Origin: Boesenbergia rotunda
Taxonomy: Eukaryota > Streptophyta > Magnoliopsida > Zingiberales > Zingiberaceae
DNA: 64,000 bases
Assembly (NCBI GenBank): GCA_024364735.1
Contig: JAGFNQ010009461.1
Location: 124,001-188,000, forward strand
Direction of reading: 5' to 3'
Shown here: piece after piece, positions 21,016 to 31,922 of the stretch
Layout of the letters: each line of letters starts with the position of its first letter
Position numbering within the stretch: the first letter of the stretch is position 1
Program-made: the position numbers and the translations under genes
Notes under the pieces: model-generated
Database searches by the model: none
What the model was told of the DNA's origin: nothing
Seen by the model: the letters and a program-made list of their open reading frames with translations, nothing else

Positions 21016-24000
21016 TCAAGGATGCATCGGAGCATTGCCGCGCCCAGTCACGTATGCTGCTTGCTGTGCTGCACCATAAGATGGAGGTGCCAGTGTAGAA
21101 TCACGAACAGCCACGGTCATTCCTGTGGCTGACAGAGTCACACCAGCTCCTCTAGCAGCGTATCCAGAGGCTAAAGATGCAAGAATGCCTTGAGGTCCAT
21201 CGTTGCCAGTAATTCCCAAAACGTCATCCCTTGGGACAATGAAGGCTTTGTATGCGGCTTGAGCAGAGACCAAACCAGCTGCACTTTCGTGATATGGAGC
21301 TGCAACACCAGCATGCCCCTGTAATTTAAATGGAAGTCAAGACAGCATCTCTATGGCATATGAATTTTATCAATGATGCAGATTAACTAGTTTCTTAAAT
21401 TGAAAAGAAGGACATAACCGAATTGGTCACCATATCATAGATTTGCGGAAATGAACAAAGATCGATTTCCGGCAAAATCGGCAAAAAATAACCTCTCATA
21501 TAGTGGTTTGTTCGGTTTTCTGATTTACCTCTTTACAAATAGCCATGGGCCGGCCGTGTGAGGCGTCTGGTGATCAACGTATGATCTTTTGGAGCAATTG
21601 AATTGAAAAGAAGCATTTAAAGAAATTGTAGTTTAAACAACTATGGCAAGTCACGTTAGTACCAGTTATTTAAGGTTGGCTATAAGGTTCTTTTATTCAT
21701 TAAACTCTGCAAAACTATCCGCTGGAATTGAAAGGGATGGAATTGTATTGTGATATTTAAGAAAAAGTATAATTACACTCGTATAGAATATGTATAACTG
21801 TGACATTATATCCAATGACTAAATACTTCATGTCACATCGCATGAATAAATATCGCACATGAGAGGATGAGTATAGATATTTCGGCAATATTTAAATTGT
21901 TACTCAAAAACAGAAAAAGAAACCCACAATTTAGAATAGATGCATGAGAACACACTCAAGAAGGATAAAGAAAGAGCTCTGATTAAGAGACAAGTGTCTT
22001 CAAAGACTTCTTGAGTATAATCATCCAAAACACCTTCTGAATCTTCTAGACACTGCAACGTATTGAGTTTGCAAAGGTGAAGTGGAAAATTACTAAGGGT
22101 TGAAGAGAATTAGAAAAATGAGGATTTTGATATCTTCTCTATTGGAGCAAAGTGATATCATTCATCTCAACCGGTCTAGTATCGTCGATCCCAAGGAAAA
22201 ATAGAGATAAATCACAGAGAACATTTTGTCCCAGCACAACAGCCTTTTAAATAGGGAGCTCAAACATCCAACGAGCTTCTCTAGAGATCACAAGTGAATG
22301 TTGAAAGAGAAACTAAGCAAAAGTTTATCATTACTCCTAGAGACAGTAGATTCCAACGGAGACTAAGAACATTCACACTGGTGGCTGGTGGGAGCTCTCC
22401 AAGAGAGCCCTCAATGCCACATCAGCACTACGTAAAAGTAAAAAATCCCACGCATCTCTCCACTATCCCAAAAAAAAAAAAATCTCAACAATTTTTTTTA
22501 TAAGTCCTACACTTTCTTACAAATTATTTATGAAATATAACATAAGATAATTAAATATATCGCAATTAATGAATTGGATGATGCAACTGATTATCACGTA
22601 ACTCACAATTTCTCCAGAGTTATTCTTGGAATCCTTGGGTGAAGCCTTGAAATATTTGTGATGGAGGATCTCCTTAATCATCCAACCAATTGACTATTGC
22701 ATCTCCCTCATTCTCAATAATCATGTAGTGTAAAATAATGTATGTATACATGATATCCTTCAAATTATCCTTGTACCAAAATTGTCTTAGACCTCTGATC
22801 ATTGCCCATCAAGATTGGAGCATCCCAAATGCCTGCTCGACATCCTTTCTCGTGGCCTCCTGTCGTTTCTTAAATATTTTTCTATTGGGATCTTGGGGGC
22901 GCAGAAAGTTCTTGACGAAAGTAGCCCATTCTGAATAGATCACATCGGTCAGATAGTATCCTTTTGTATATTGTGTATTGTTAATCATAAAATTGACTTC
23001 GATATATTTCCTTTTAAGGCATTGAATAAAGGTGATTTGTTAAACACGTTGACCCTGCAATCCCAAAAAAAAGCGTCTCATATCCACAAGTCGGCAGATG
23101 CGACTGCTTCAAGCACAATGTTGGGACGCCATGATCTCCTCGAGTAAACTGATCTTTCCAACCGACAGGGCATTTTTTTCATTGTTAATGCATACAACCA
23201 AGGCTACCCAACATGCCAGGGAAGTCGTGTCTTTGCTCATGCATTTCAAGCAAGTGTTGGACATCAACAGCATCAAGTCTTCTCAAATATTGGGCCTCGA
23301 ACACTTCAATTACACATCGACAGAAGTTGAATGAGCATTGGATGGCAGTGTTTCAACAATCCGTAGGTACTCATCATAATGATCAGCAGGGACTCCGTAT
23401 GCCAACTGACGGATATCCACTATGCATTTCCAAAGTGGCGACAAACCTTTTTTTCCCCGTCGCATTGGCCTTCCATTGAAAATATTCTGAATGATTTTTC
23501 AAGGCATCAACTATATGAAGGAGTAACTCTCTTTGCATTCGGAATCGAAATCGGAATATGCCATCAAGATATACCAACTCATCAGAGAAGTAATCATTGA
23601 AAATATGAGCATGTCCGACTTCACGATCCTGATTCAAATACCTTCTCCGTTGTGTTTTGCCGAAAGATCTTTCAGCTCTTTGACATACCGTTTGTCACTA
23701 CTCATATAGCCGAAGCATTATTTAGTCATCTATATCCTCCGCATCTTCCCTCAATTCATTTCTCCGGAATTCATGGAGCATAGATCGATTTGGAATTTTA
23801 GCCATATGGAAGGAAGAAAGAAGTAGAAAGTGAAGAGAATGATAAGATGAATAAAAAAAATGAGAGATTGGAGATGTATTTATATATATTTTTTAAAATA
23901 TATAATTAAATTTTAACTGTTGAACAACGGCTAACAGTTGTTCAACAGCATGTCTCTGTTCTTTTAACAAAAACTAAAAAAAAACATTTTAATTAAAAAA

Positions 24001-27000
24001 AAAGATGAATAGAGAGTCACCCCTGCCTAAAATGAAGGAGCTCCCTCCCACTATGGGAGGGAACTCCCTCATCCAATCTCCGTCACCCATGGGAGCTTCG
24101 AAAGAACTCCCATTGTGGATGCCTTACACCCTGTTTGGAAAGGGGTGGAATTGAATTCCTTTATAAATTGGAATTCAATTTCACCGTTTGGAACACATTT
24201 TTAACCAGGAATTGGAATTCAATTCCCTTCAAATCCTTCAAAATAAATCAGATCTAAAGAGGTCTGATTTGTGAAAAGAATTGCTCTAACAAATAAAAAT
24301 TACTAAATAACCCTTATTTCTCACTTAGCGCCATTTTGGATGAAGGACAAAATGATAAAAATATAAGAATTGAATTCAATTCTGATAGATTCCAAATCAG
24401 GAATTCAATTCAATTCTGTTATTTACTAACTCATTCCAAACATGAGAATTGAATTCAATTTTGAATGGAATTCAATTCTGAATGGAATTCAATTCTGAAT
24501 GGAACTCAATTGGGGGGGCGTTTGGTTCAAATTTGTTAATCGGAATAGTAATGGGATTCATTGAGGGGTCAATGGAAATGAGAATCATGATTCCATTGGT
24601 AGTGTTTGGTTCAAATCCTGGAATGAAAATTATTGTCATTGATGATGTTTGGTTCAGTTTAACTTTAGTAATGGGAATCCATAAAAATTTCAAAGTTACC
24701 TAAAATAATAGAATTATTACAAAATAGAGAAAGTGAAATAAAATGAGTTGAGAGATAAATTAGAAAAATATAGAGAGAAATTATGAGAAGTTAGGTAAAA
24801 AAAAGAAATTAGAAGAAAAAAATAGGAGAAAATAAAATAATAGAGAAAATAAAGATAAAAAGTGAGAGAAAAAATAACATAAGATAGATGTGATAAAAAA
24901 TAGAGAGAGAAATTATTAAAAAATATATAGATAGAAAAAATGAGATGAGAGAGATAGAAAAAATAATATAGAAAATGTAGAGAGAGAAAGTGATAGAAGA
25001 TATAGAGAAAAGTAAAAAAATAAATATAGATAAATTATGATAAGAGAGGTAGAGAGAGAAAGTAATATTAAATATATATAGAGAGAAAATGAGATGAGGT
25101 AGAGAGAGAGTGATATAGAAAGTGTAGAGAGAGAAAGTAATATAGAAAATATAGAGAAAAAGTAAAAAAATAAAGATAGATAAATTATAATAAGAGAGGT
25201 AGAGAGAGAAAGTGATTGAAAATATATAGAGAAAGTGAGATGAGAGGGTAGAGAGAGAAAGTGAGATGAGAGGGTAGAGAGAGAAAGTGATATAGAAAAT
25301 ATAGAGAGAGAAAATGATATATGAAATATACAAAAATAATGAAAAATAAATTATGATAAGAGAGGTAGAGAGAGAAAGTGATTATCAAAATATACAGCGA
25401 GAGAATGAGATGAGAAAGGTAGAGAGAGAAAGTGATATAGAAAATATAGAGAGAGAAAGTGATATAGAAAATATAGAGAAAAAGTGATATAGAAAATATA
25501 AAAAAATGAAAAATTAAGATAGATAAATTATAATAAGAGAGGTAGAGAGAGAAAGTAATATTAAAAATATATAAAGAGAAAATGAGATCAGAAAGGTAGA
25601 GAGAGAAAATAATAGAAAATGTAGAGAGATAAAAGAATAAATATGTAGAAAGAAATTTTAAAATGTAGAGAGAGAAAGTAAAATGAGATAATATAAAAAG
25701 AAATAGTAAAATGAAAAATATAAAATAAAAAAAGGAGTGTTTTGGATATATGAAAAGGAAGGAATGATTGAGGAATTTGATTGATGAGGGGGGAGTAGGT
25801 TCATTCCCATTGACACTTACCAAACGGTGATAATGGGAATGATTGTCATCCATTCCCATTCCCTAGTCCCTGTTACCCTAAACCAAACGCCCCCTCAATT
25901 CCTTTGCTTAAAAAGTTTCCAAACAGGGTGTTAATGTCCTAAAATCTACTTTATTCGAGAGTAATAATAAGAGAGATTGACTAAAGTTGATGAGGAATAA
26001 AGAACATAATGGTGCATCAACTTGATGAATAGAGGATGAAATCGAGGGGGAAAAGGGTACTAGTGACAATTCAATTTACGAGGCAAAGAGGAGAGTAAAT
26101 GTGCTCTATCAAAATCCTGGCAGCAAAATATATATTTTTAAATCAGTACTGTCAACTCTTTTTCCAGATATGGCTTTTTTTTACTGTACCTTTTCTATTT
26201 TGACATTAAAAAAAAATTTGTTGCCCCTGCTTTTAGGGATAGATTATTTCCATTTCTTTTATTCACAAGAATTTCAGAACCTTAAGAACATAGTTGGTCT
26301 TGGACCTGTTCAAGATCTGGAAAGTTGGGTAAGTTCATCACCTATGTCACCACAACGCAGCAAACTCAAGATGCAGCAAAGGGAAGCCTGCACGCATCAA
26401 GGATGTCATGTAATTCACTGAAGGTAGCAATCTGTTGTGAGGGTGAACCACAAAGTCAAGCGAATGACAATTTACTCATGAAGGAATTGAGTGTGGCACT
26501 TGTTGTCACCTCTAGGGTTCGTAATACAAGTTTTCTAATAGCGTAGAGAAAAGTCAAACAGAGATTGGCCTGAAGGGGAGCCACCTGAACCAAACTGAGA
26601 TGAAGCATCTTGCCAAGGATGTCAACACCGAGAGGCAAGGTAGCCAAACTGTAGTGACAAGGGAAGATGCGAGGCTATAGAAAGAAAGAAAGCTAGAATG
26701 TGAACACAGGGCGACAGAGAATAAAAAATGGCATCATGAAAGAGGAGAGATTGCATCGTTACGTGAAATCCATGGCTCTCCCCCTATGAAGCTGAAGGGA
26801 AAAAAATCCAATGCAAAACTCTAATTTACCCATTCTGATAGAAAGTACAAAGGGATGAAAGTGTATTATACTATTTTACCAATATATATGTACTGGACTC
26901 TTATATAATAACCTACTATTAAGTGTCAAATTCAAGACAATCTAAACTCTTATAGACTAAAACAATTAATACGTTCTACATCTGTTAAATCCTTTGTAAT

Positions 27001-30000
27001 TATGACAAGTAGAATTTTGTTTGGTCCTCGTATCTTCAAGTCTAGCTCATTCAGTTTGTAAAACTATAAAAGATATGGATCCTCTCTAAACATCTGCATA
27101 CTGTATTAATATATTTTTTTCTCCCAAACTATCGTCTTAGCATTCTCATCTATGTTACAATTCTTTTGTATGTGTTGTTTCTTGATTGCTCAACGCTCTT
27201 AACGCATAATATAAGTTGGAACTGTGATTAGTGTCACGGAATCTTTCTTTTTGTGATCCACAACAATCACACAACTAAGGGGGTGCTTGGTATATATTCG
27301 GTCATGGGAATGATAATGGATTTTAATTGAGGGGTTTATGGGTTTAGTGATAACCTAGTGTGGGTGGGGGTTAGGTTATAAAATTAAGGGTATCATATCC
27401 ATATTTTGATTCCGATTCCCATATACCAAGCATCATAAATGGAAATGAAATATATTTCATTCTCATTCCCGCTTTCTAAACCCGCTTACCAAGCGCGCCC
27501 CCTAAATACTTTTTGCATTTGAACCACTTAACCTAGCATCTCCATCTTTTTATTTTATAAATAATAGAATTAAAATACCAAAAAGTCTCATAGAACTTTT
27601 CTTCCATCCATTTTAACTAATACCCTAGTTTCTTTCCATGTCATATTTCTGATATTTTATTTTAGCATAGCTTAACTTGAATCTTTAGTTTCTAAAATTC
27701 CACAATTCGAAACTACGAGTTCATCCTATTTGTATTCCAACAACTCTGTAATCAATTATCTTCTGAGTTACGAAGCAAAAAAGCAAAAATGCCTGGTAAA
27801 GCAAATCCATGATAATTAGAGTACTAGCTAAACAAAGGCGGGATACCTTTCCATATCTATCTTCATAAGGAATTTGTCTGGCATTATATCTTCCAGATGC
27901 AACATTTTCCTGGTAAGCATCAGCATTAATCCCAAATTGTCCACCTGGCATCCAAAATTTTCCCAAAAAAAACCTTAATAAATTTCACAAGAACTGCCCT
28001 CTTTTACAAAGCATGTGAAAAAAATATGAACCTAAAGTAGTGGTAGCACTTTTGTCTATGATGGTAGCATTTGACAATTCCTCATGCAGTTTTTCTAATT
28101 CCCTAATCATTGAGTCAAAATTCTTCTCCATTGCTTGAAGAGACTCATAATGACCAGTGCGCAATTTCCTCTCGTTGTCATATGTTTCTCTGCAATATTT
28201 TTCAGAGGGGAAGCTAAACCATTTTTCATTATGAAAATTTCAATTGATAATGGAAGGAGAGCTCTGACCTGCAACATTGATATTCATGTCTGAGAACCTC
28301 AAGTTCAGACATCAATGCTAGAATTTGCTGGTCATCACCACGGCTCCTTTGCAAATCTTGATTCATCTGTTGCACTTGAGAGATTAATTCTTGTCTTGTA
28401 GCCGCCAAACTTTGTGCTTCAGCATGAGCCTGTTGCAACTCCACTTTTGCAGATTCAGAAGCTTTCAAATCAGCTTCCATCTTTGCAATCTTATCCGAGA
28501 ACAATTTGAACTGTTGATCTTGTCCCATTTTTACTGCATCCATTTGGTTTTGCCGTCTTTGCAACTCCTCCTGGGCAGCTGCTAATTCTTGCTTCAAAGA
28601 TGAATGGATGGCAACAAATTTTTGGTTCTCTGCTGTGAGTCGTTGCATTTCACAGTGTTGTGACGCAAGCTTCTGCTCCATAATTTCTAGAGGTGGCAGC
28701 GTATCAGAAGGAAATGGAACAGGTGTAGGATGGATGCCTGGACCAAATGGCTCTGTGTGGAGCAAGGCAGGACCAGGTAGAGGCCGTAACACGTGCAAAG
28801 GAGGTATAAAACCTTGGTATCCCAAAGGGGGCTGCAGCAAATACCCTTGAAACATTACAAATGTATAAGCGAAGGTACATTTTTCAATCAAAGAAGCATA
28901 AAACAAGATAAGATCACCACCCAATGAAACTGAACACGCACAGCATGTGCCTTCCAGAAGCAAACCTTCTGATGCTACTAAGTTCTAACTGATTCAGTAT
29001 TTTAGAATCATAAATATTTCTAATGATCAATGGATCTAGAATGTAACAAGTCCTAACAGAAGTCATTCAGAAAGATCAGAGCATTGTCATCCATTGGGAT
29101 GGAACACATCAATGAGAAGCAAAACATGAGAGCAAAAAATGAGTATGTCAAATCAGGTAAATCTAGAACCAATAGAAGATCAATCAGTTACCGTGTGATA
29201 TAGAGAATTTTTAATAAGAAAAATTGGCAAACAAAATATATCCCACCATGCTCAGCATGGGTGCACCAAATGATACCACATGAGAACACCTACTATGACA
29301 TGACTTACAGTGACAACGTCACTACAAAAACAACTAGATAACAACCTTCGAATATAAAAATATTGAAACTACAATGTAAGAAGATTTTCAACAACCAACA
29401 CATTCTAAGAAACAAACCAACACATTTTAAGAAACAAACATAATAAAATCAGACTTCTAAAAGTTATAGGAAATAAATACACAAAAAGTCAGAAAATTAC
29501 AGTAGGTCCATGTATAAGTCTGTATCAATAAACACTTCTGAAATGGTCATGTCTAGCTAAATCACAAAACTTCAGGCAATGAAGTTGCTGAGAGTCCAGC
29601 AACTCCCCACAATAAATTAACTACAAAAATTCACAGAAAATCATCATAGATTCTGGAAGCTAGATATAAATTCATCAATTCAAACACAAGAAACTATAGC
29701 TCAATCACAGTAACTTCCAAATATCAAATACAAGAACAACAGCAATGTCGTCTCATGTGTCAACAATCCACAGTTCTAACATATAACATATTTGAACCAA
29801 AATAAAAATGAAACCAGAACATAAAACCTAACCACAACAATTTCTTAATCAATCACTGATAAATTGAATAATTAAAAAAGTTAAAAACAAGGATACAAAA
29901 ATATCATTCACTAATAAATTTAATCCTCAAAGTTTATGTACCTGAGTGGAAATTATGAGGATATTGGACTCTCGTGTCCTTCTCTTGAGCAAAGGCAAAA

Positions 30001-30425
30001 CCCTGAGTTGTGGTGCTTTGCTGCCTTTGACTCTCCTCATGTTGTTTTTGCTCTTGTTGAGCACTATGCTGGTCTTTGAGCACACAATCCTTCCTCAAAT
30101 GCCCTGTTTGCTTGCAAAAGTTACAAGCATCTTCAACCAAGGGGCATGCCTTAGATAAGTGTCCTTGTTCATGGCATTTGAAGCATCGTTTCTTCTCTTT
30201 GGCTGCACTAGATGTATGCCTATGAGACCGTGGCTTTTTACTAGATGTATGCCTATGAGACCGTGGCTTTTTTTTAGCATTCAGTTTAGTTTTCATTGGA
30301 CACTCATCCTTGACATGCCCTGATTCCTTGCAAAAGAAGCAGATACCCTCATCCAAGATACAATCATCAACAACGTGCCCACGTTCACCACATCTAAAGC
30401 ATCGCGCTGACCTTGAAGAAGGCAT
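21016..30425 (-). CDS. Zinc-knuckle (CCHC) / FLX-like coiled-coil protein
   Basis: Five exons on the minus strand: 30425-29942, 28845-28269, 28189-28032, 27944-27847, 21318-21016. All junctions are GT-AG and the phases (1, 2, 1, 0) join into 539 residues. Exon 1 encodes four CCHC knuckles at 9-22, 29-42, 81-94 and 101-114, motifs that bind single-stranded nucleic acid. From exon 2 on the protein is FLX-like: a Pro-rich part with VLRPLPGPALLH, LPPLEIMEQKLASQH, a long coiled coil with LQRSRGDDQQILALMSELE and ETYDNERKLRTGHYESLQAM, then a Gly/Ala-rich tail. FLX proteins act in the nucleus with FRIGIDA-type partners in flowering control. FLX proteins I know lack zinc knuckles. A separate short product could arise instead: exon 1 read through its donor stops after 163 residues, and FLX could begin at the in-frame ATG just upstream of exon 2 (MFQGYLLQPP). 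Exon 1 also has a 33-bp tandem repeat (KKPRSHRHTSS twice). Confidence 0.72.
22367..24123 (-). mobile_element. PIF/Harbinger transposon, decayed, in intron 4
   Basis: The ends resemble inverted repeats: GAACATTCACACTGGTGGCT on the left and, reading inward from the right, GGCATCCACAATGGGAGTTC. TAA stands before the left end and TTA after the right end, as expected for Harbinger targets. The interior carries a broken transposase on the minus strand. The insertion lies in the long fourth intron of the zinc-knuckle/FLX gene. Confidence 0.6.
22660..23820 (-). pseudogene. Harbinger transposase pseudogene (ALP1-like DDE nuclease)
   Basis: On the minus strand, in order: FNDYFSDELVYLDGIFRFRF, MQRELLLHIVDALKNHSEYF, FPGMLGSLGCMH, KKCPVGWK with QFTRGDHGVPTLCLKQS, EWATFVKNFLRPQ, and KDVEQAFGMLQS followed by MIRGLRQFWYK. 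These are successive blocks of plant Harbinger transposases. Stops (for example after CMH and after LQS) and frameshifts break the frame, and one expected catalytic acidic residue next to LGCMH is changed. It is not functional. Confidence 0.85.
24512..25894. mobile_element. Inverted-repeat element nested in the Tourist-like element
   Basis: The left end GGGGGGGCGTTTGGTTCAAA and the right end TAAACCAAACGCCCCC are inverted repeats. The 6-bp sequence TCAATT flanks both sides (24506-24511 and 25895-25900), a probable target duplication. The core from about 24720 to 25700 is a purine-rich repeat. No transposase frame is present. Confidence 0.65.
24720..25700. repeat. About 1 kb purine-rich (GA/AT) minisatellite
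   Basis: The plus strand is almost entirely A, G and some T, with repeated phrases such as GTAGAGAGAGAAAGTGATA and AGAAAATATAGAGA at varying spacing. C is nearly absent from the plus strand over almost 1 kb. Long open frames on the minus strand (rich in Leu, Ser, Phe, Tyr, Ile) come from this bias and are not proteins. Confidence 0.8.
25934..27275. other. Intron 4 stretch without a recognised feature
   Basis: Short open frames exist at 26100-26650 on both strands but show no conserved motif I recognise and no consistent codon pattern. The stretch may be old transposon sequence. Confidence 0.3.
27279..27502. mobile_element. Tourist-like MITE, 224 bp
   Basis: The left end GGGGGTGCTTGGTA and the right end TACCAAGCGCGCCCCC are inverted repeats, and TAA stands on both sides (27276-27278 and 27503-27505). 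The size and 3-bp TAA duplication fit Tourist MITEs of the Harbinger group. It lies in intron 4 about 340 bp from exon 4. Confidence 0.75.
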
Positions 30426-31046
30426 CTAACTCTAGCTTAGATTTTTGAAGAACTCTACCAAATATTTTCTAATTGCCTTCTTTGATGGTCAAGCTAGCTC
30501 ACTGGCAGTTCCAATGAAAATGGAGTACAAACCTTTCCAAAGAAAGAACAAGTCAATGTTATCCTCTTATGGTTCAACTTCAAGTAATTGAGTTTTATCA
30601 TTAGAAATATAAAGAAGACAGAAAAATGGAGAGCATATACAAGGTTTATGGGCATGATAGAGTTAACTTATGGCTCAATCAATTTGTGGTCTTCAGTGTT
30701 ATCTACAAACAGCACTCCCACATGCAGAATGGCAATTACAAGTATCTAATGGTAATCTAAAAAATAGTTCTCCATTTCTAAAAAAGCAGAAATGGCTAGA
30801 ACATTTTCACCAAATATCTTACTAGTCATCAGTTAAAGGGCTAGGGTTATTTCAATTTACACAGGATTCTAACACAACTGTATCTGCATGAGATTGCATA
30901 TCGAAATTCATTTCTTGAGACTTCATATCCACTATATAATACCAGAGAATAACACACTTTTAACCATGAACAATATCCACTGCTAAGAAAACTAAGTCAA
31001 GATATTCATAGTTTTCAATAGATTCTGATGTAAAAATAAACTTCTT

Positions 31047-31078
<32 letters not shown>

Positions 31079-31334
31079 TCCTACTTCGCCCATACACAAT
31101 GTTTTAAGGTGTAAATCTTTAAGGTTGGTTTGTGGTGACCTAGATACCTGTCATAGGCTCATAGTATATATGATAATGAAATCGAAAAAAGGAGAAAGGA
31201 AGAAAGGTAGCGACTTCAAGAAAAGGGGGAAGAATCTTACATTGTCTAAGAAAGCTATGGGATCGGATGCCGCCGGAAAAGACTGCCGGAATCGGAGAGG
31301 GAACCGCAGCAAGTCGAGAATGAAAAAGAAGGGT
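30426..31334 (-). promoter_or_regulatory. Probable 5' UTR with intron of the zinc-knuckle/FLX gene
   Basis: On the minus strand the stretch 31334-31237 is moderately GC-rich and ends in a good donor (GACAATGTAAGATTC), while AG stands directly before the start codon at 30425. This suggests a non-coding first exon and a UTR intron. An (AG)n microsatellite lies at about 31050-31075. Splicing here is inferred and untested. Confidence 0.35.
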
Positions 31335-31922
31335 TTCGGAGACGAGAGCTGCTTTTCCCACCCCTCCTCTCCCACACCCCCCTCTCTCTCCTTGATGAAA
31401 TGTCGCCTCCTCCTTTTTTTCTTTTTTTCTTTTTTATTTTTAATTTATTTAAATTTTTATAAAATAAATATTAATGAAAAAATATTAATAAAAAAATAAA
31501 AAATAACTGCTGTCATTAATTTTTAATTAATTTAATTAATTATTTTTTTTTCAATAATTTTTTTATTTTTTTATTTTATTTAATTTTTATTATTTAAGCA
31601 ATTTTATTTATTATTTTTTATAAATACTTTTTTTTTAAAATTTTATATAAATTTAATTTAGTTTTATTTTTAAACAATTTTGTTTATTTTCTTTTTTCAT
31701 AATACCTGTATTTTTTTAATTTATTATTTTTTTAAATTTTATTTAATTTATTATTTTTTAAATTTGGTTTTTTATAAATAAAATTTATATATCTAAAACT
31801 AACAAAAATACTAACAATTAATAGTGAACACATTCATAACTTAAGAACAAATATTTTTTTTCAAATGAAGAACACATGTAATAATACAAAAAAAAACATA
31901 AAAATGCATAAAAAGTACATTT

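Larger units (their letters stand above)
24127..25930. mobile_element. Tourist/Harbinger-like element in intron 4, outer
   Basis: The ends CACCCTGTTTGGAAA and TTTCCAAACAGGGTG are perfect inverted repeats, flanked on both sides by TTA (24124-24126 and 25931-25933). The inner sequence next to each end is rich in GGAATTGAATTC words. It is interrupted by a second element at 24512-25894. Confidence 0.75.

Noticed and set aside
24809..25859. Minus-strand frames of 174 and 224 codons rich in Ser, Leu, Ile and Phe
   Set aside because: They are the translation of the C-poor purine repeat and have no protein character beyond low complexity; they are not membrane proteins.
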